Shown one piece after another: positions 31,064 to 33,180 of a stretch of DNA of 33,180 nt; position 1 is the stretch's first letter, and each line of letters opens with the position of its first letter. The DNA is from Pseudomonadota bacterium (GTDB lineage Bacteria; Pseudomonadota; Gammaproteobacteria; Burkholderiales; Burkholderiaceae). Location: positions 1 through 33,180 of the forward strand of contig JAKORH010000024.1 in assembly GCA_029777935.1 (NCBI GenBank). Reading direction: 5' to 3'. The notes beneath the pieces are model-generated. The model was not told the origin of the DNA. It made no database searches and worked only from the letters and a program-made list of their open reading frames with translations. The position numbers were made by a program, and so were the translations under genes.

Positions 31064-32437
31064 ATGGACGTGGGTGACAAGGCCACAGGCGCCGGCGTGC
31101 CGCTTTCGATCGTGCTGAAGCCGACCCGGGCGGGCCAGGACGAACTGGCGCATCCGGCGGCGGGACTGAGCCTTTCACAACGCAAGCTGCTGTCGCGGGT
31201 CGATGGCCGGCGGACACTCGATAGCCTGATCGGCGCAGAGCCCGGGCTGACCGGCGAGCGTGTCGCGCGCGACGGCCTGCGGCTGCTGTCGCTGGGCCTG
31301 GCGTCGACCGACGAGCCGTTCCAGGCGCCGATGACGATCATGCGTCCGCTGACGGTGACGCAGACGACCGTGGCGCCGGCGCCCCCGTCGGTTCGGGTGC
31401 GTGCCGAGACGCTGCAGCGACCGTCCACGCGCATGCGCGCGCCGGCGCCGCGCAAGCGCGGCGTGCCCGCGTGGGCGTGGATCGGCGGCGCGGCCGCGGT
31501 CGCTGCGATCGGCTTCGGCGTGCTTGTGCTACGCACGCCCGCGCGTGCGCCGGTCACTGTGGCCGAGACAAGAGTTGCACCACCGCCGGCTGCGACCGAA
31601 GCGCCCGTAGCAAAGGCAGCAGCGGGCGCTGCGTCGAGCGTGGTTGCGCCGGTGACGCCGCCGCCTGCGATCGCGCCGCGCGCCGCGGCCGAAGCGCCGC
31701 CGCCGCCGCCCGCGGTCGAGCCGCATCCGATCGCCGCGCCGCAGAAACCCGCCGTCGCGATCGAACGTGCGCCCGCCCCGAAAGTCGGACGCGAAACGCG
31801 CGCGAGTGCCCCGGTCGAAGCGGCGCCGACGAAATCAGCGACGGTCGCAGCGGTGGAACCGTCGGCGCAGCGGCGGACATCAGCCCAGTTGCAGACGGCA
31901 CAGCAGCCGCAACCGCAATCGACGCAACCGCAGTCCACGCCAACGCAATCGACGCCGTCGCGCGTCGAATCGCTGCCGCCCGCGCCGGTGCCGACGACGG
32001 CGGGACGCACTGCGCCGGCGGACGCCGCCGCGCCCGCGGCCACGCCCGCGCCGGTGATCGCGGCTGCACCCGCGACTCGCCCTGCAGCGCCGCCGCCGAG
32101 CGGGCCGCGCGCGCTGTTGCCGCAGGAACGCGAGTTCGGCGCGGTGGTCGGCGACTCCGAGCAGTTGGCGCGGCAGGCCGCGGGGCTGTCGCCGATTCAG
32201 CGCACGCCGCCGATCTATCCGCGCGCAGCGGTCAAGGAAGGCGTGACCGAAGGCGCGGTGCGCGTGCGGCTGACGATCGCCGCCGACGGCAGCGTCGAGC
32301 GCGTCGAAACCAGCGTGACCGACCCGCGCTATCGCGTGTTCGAGCACGCGGCGCGCGCTGCGGCGATGACGTGGACCTTCGTGCCGGGCGCCGCCGGGCG
32401 CACGCACGAATCGGTCGTGCAGTTCCGCGCGCCCTAA
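31064..32437 (+). CDS. TonB-like protein with a long cytoplasmic N-terminus
   Basis: About 457 residues from ATG at 31064, which has GGGAGG upstream. Residues 1-130 are probably cytoplasmic and include a small helical section (LSLSQRKLLSRVDGRRTLDSL) like those in response or polar-localisation proteins. A basic patch (APRKRG) precedes one membrane helix (about 135-156). Residues 160-355 are a periplasmic Pro/Ala/Gln linker with QPQPQSTQPQSTPTQSTPS. The end (about 375-457: IQRTPPIYPRAAVKEGVTEG, then VRVRLTIAADGSVERV) is a TonB C-terminal domain. Ordinary TonB has almost no cytoplasmic part. No exbB/exbD genes are near. It could be a TonB-type energy transducer or an envelope-spanning connector. 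Confidence 0.85.
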   Translation: MDVGDKATGAGVPLSIVLKPTRAGQDELAHPAAGLSLSQRKLLSRVDGRRTLDSLIGAEPGLTGERVARDGLRLLSLGLASTDEPFQAPMTIMRPLTVTQTTVAPAPPSVRVRAETLQRPSTRMRAPAPRKRGVPAWAWIGGAAAVAAIGFGVLVLRTPARAPVTVAETRVAPPPAATEAPVAKAAAGAASSVVAPVTPPPAIAPRAAAEAPPPPPAVEPHPIAAPQKPAVAIERAPAPKVGRETRASAPVEAAPTKSATVAAVEPSAQRRTSAQLQTAQQPQPQSTQPQSTPTQSTPSRVESLPPAPVPTTAGRTAPADAAAPAATPAPVIAAAPATRPAAPPPSGPRALLPQEREFGAVVGDSEQLARQAAGLSPIQRTPPIYPRAAVKEGVTEGAVRVRLTIAADGSVERVETSVTDPRYRVFEHAARAAAMTWTFVPGAAGRTHESVVQFRAP

Positions 32438-33180
32438 GTCGGATAGGTTCCGGGCACGAGGATCGAGCGGTCGACGTCGACGACGCGCGTGCGGCCGCAG
32501 AACCCCATCGTGGTGTCGAGTTCCTTGTAGAGGACCTCGAGACTCTTCGTCACGCCGGCCTCGCCGAGCGCACCCAGCCCGTACAGGAACGCGCGGCCGA
32601 TCATCACGCCGCGCGCGCCGAGCGCGATCGCCTTCAGGATGTCCTGGCCGGTGCGGATGCCGCTGTCGAGCCACACCTCGATCTTGTCGCCGACCGCCTC
32701 CGCGATCGGCGGCAGCGCGCGAATCGAAGAGGGCGCGCCGTCGAGCTGGCGGCCGCCGTGATTGCTGACCACGATCGCCTGTGCACCGCTTTGCGCGGCG
32801 AGCCGCGCGTCCTCGACTTCCATGATGCCCTTCAGGATCAGCGGCCCGTCCCACAGCTTGCGCACCCATGCCACGTCGTCCCAGTTAAGGCGCGGATCGA
32901 ACTGCTTCGAGGTCCAGTCCGACAGCGAGCTCATGTCGGCCACGCCGCTGACGTGGCCGACGATGTTGCCGAACTGCCGCCGCCGCGTGCCGAGCATGCC
33001 GAGACACCAGCGCGGCTTGGTCATCATGTTCAGGATGTTGGGAACCGTGAGCCTGGGCGGCGCGGACAGTCCGTTGCGGATGTCCTTGTGACGCTGGCCG
33101 AGCACCTGCAGATCCAGCGTCAGCACCAGCGCCGAGCACTTGACCGCCCTGGCGCGCTCGATCAGCCGCTGCATGAACGC
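32434..33180 (-). CDS. lldD: FMN-dependent L-lactate dehydrogenase (alpha-hydroxyacid dehydrogenase), C-terminal part
   Basis: The last 248 residues of an LldD-type enzyme; the N-terminus lies beyond the right edge. Visible are LDLQVLGQRHKDIRNGLS, LILKGI (with the FMN Lys), VVSNHGGRQLDG (catalytic His and Arg), WLDSGIRTGQDILKA and the FMN-phosphate loop MIGRAFLYGLGA. The enzyme oxidises L-lactate or a related alpha-hydroxy acid to the keto acid and passes electrons to quinone at the inner membrane. Its stop overlaps the convergent TonB-like stop by three bases (CTAA read in both directions). Confidence 0.94.
   Translation of the reverse strand, partial: AFMQRLIERARAVKCSALVLTLDLQVLGQRHKDIRNGLSAPPRLTVPNILNMMTKPRWCLGMLGTRRRQFGNIVGHVSGVADMSSLSDWTSKQFDPRLNWDDVAWVRKLWDGPLILKGIMEVEDARLAAQSGAQAIVVSNHGGRQLDGAPSSIRALPPIAEAVGDKIEVWLDSGIRTGQDILKAIALGARGVMIGRAFLYGLGALGEAGVTKSLEVLYKELDTTMGFCGRTRVVDVDRSILVPGTYPT

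Noticed and set aside
30580..32043. A Gly/Ala/Thr-rich 487-codon leftward frame opposite the TonB-like gene
   Set aside because: Low complexity comes from the Pro/Ala linker read on the other strand; it overlaps a good amidohydrolase frame too.

Overview
The window is high-GC DNA with short intergenic gaps. It looks like a chromosomal segment of a betaproteobacterium, most likely Burkholderiales or a relative. I infer this from protein resemblance, codon use and dispersed palindromic repeats of the Neisseria dRS3 type (ATTCCCGC...GCGGGAAT); no rRNA or tRNA gene is present to confirm it. Almost all of the sequence is coding, and most long alternative-frame ORFs are shadows produced by high GC.

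Layout. (1) 1-4751: a leftward operon of aldo/keto reductase, exported flavodoxin, exported cupin-carboxymuconolactone decarboxylase fusion, a second aldo/keto reductase and a truncated alpha/beta-hydrolase lipoprotein, with a divergent LysR regulator. (2) 5005-6094: an MNT nucleotidyltransferase gene followed by a HEPN partner gene broken by two in-frame stops. (3) 6488-8107: an orphan, divergent GroEL without groES. (4) 8408-11521: a cyclopropane-fatty-acid-synthase-type lipid methyltransferase, an FAD oxidoreductase and a small membrane protein, a candidate lipid-modifying set. (5) 11627-14872: a small membrane protein, an SAF-domain oxidoreductase divergent from a 2-keto-4-pentenoate hydratase-like gene and a MaoC dehydratase, then a small zinc-ribbon protein.

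(6) 15440-28856: a 13-kb run of thirteen leftward genes. It begins with an acetyl-CoA-synthetase-like ligase, a flavodoxin, a membrane-anchored nitroreductase, 2-oxoacid dehydrogenase E1-alpha, a HemG-like flavodoxin, E1-beta, lipoyl E2, a stand-alone acyl carrier protein and a HAD phosphatase. Most of these are translationally coupled or separated by 10-15 bp. It continues with gpsA and an ABC importer (binding protein, ATPase, fused double permease). No E3 is present. This is the best candidate for an undescribed system: a 2-oxoacid dehydrogenase with its own carrier protein and two flavodoxins, feeding acyl groups and electrons to an unknown product. (7) 29006-29666: a ParE/RHH toxin-antitoxin pair with a readable promoter and operator. 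(8) 29700-33180: an M20 amidohydrolase, an unusual TonB-like protein and the end of an FMN-dependent lactate dehydrogenase.

Three families of palindromic intergenic repeats punctuate the window, several inside operons. One copy sits between two near-identical 34-bp copies of the ABC ATPase 3' end, which suggests an insertion that separated ATPase and permease. Another appears to supply the ribosome-binding site and GTG start of the FAD oxidoreductase gene.
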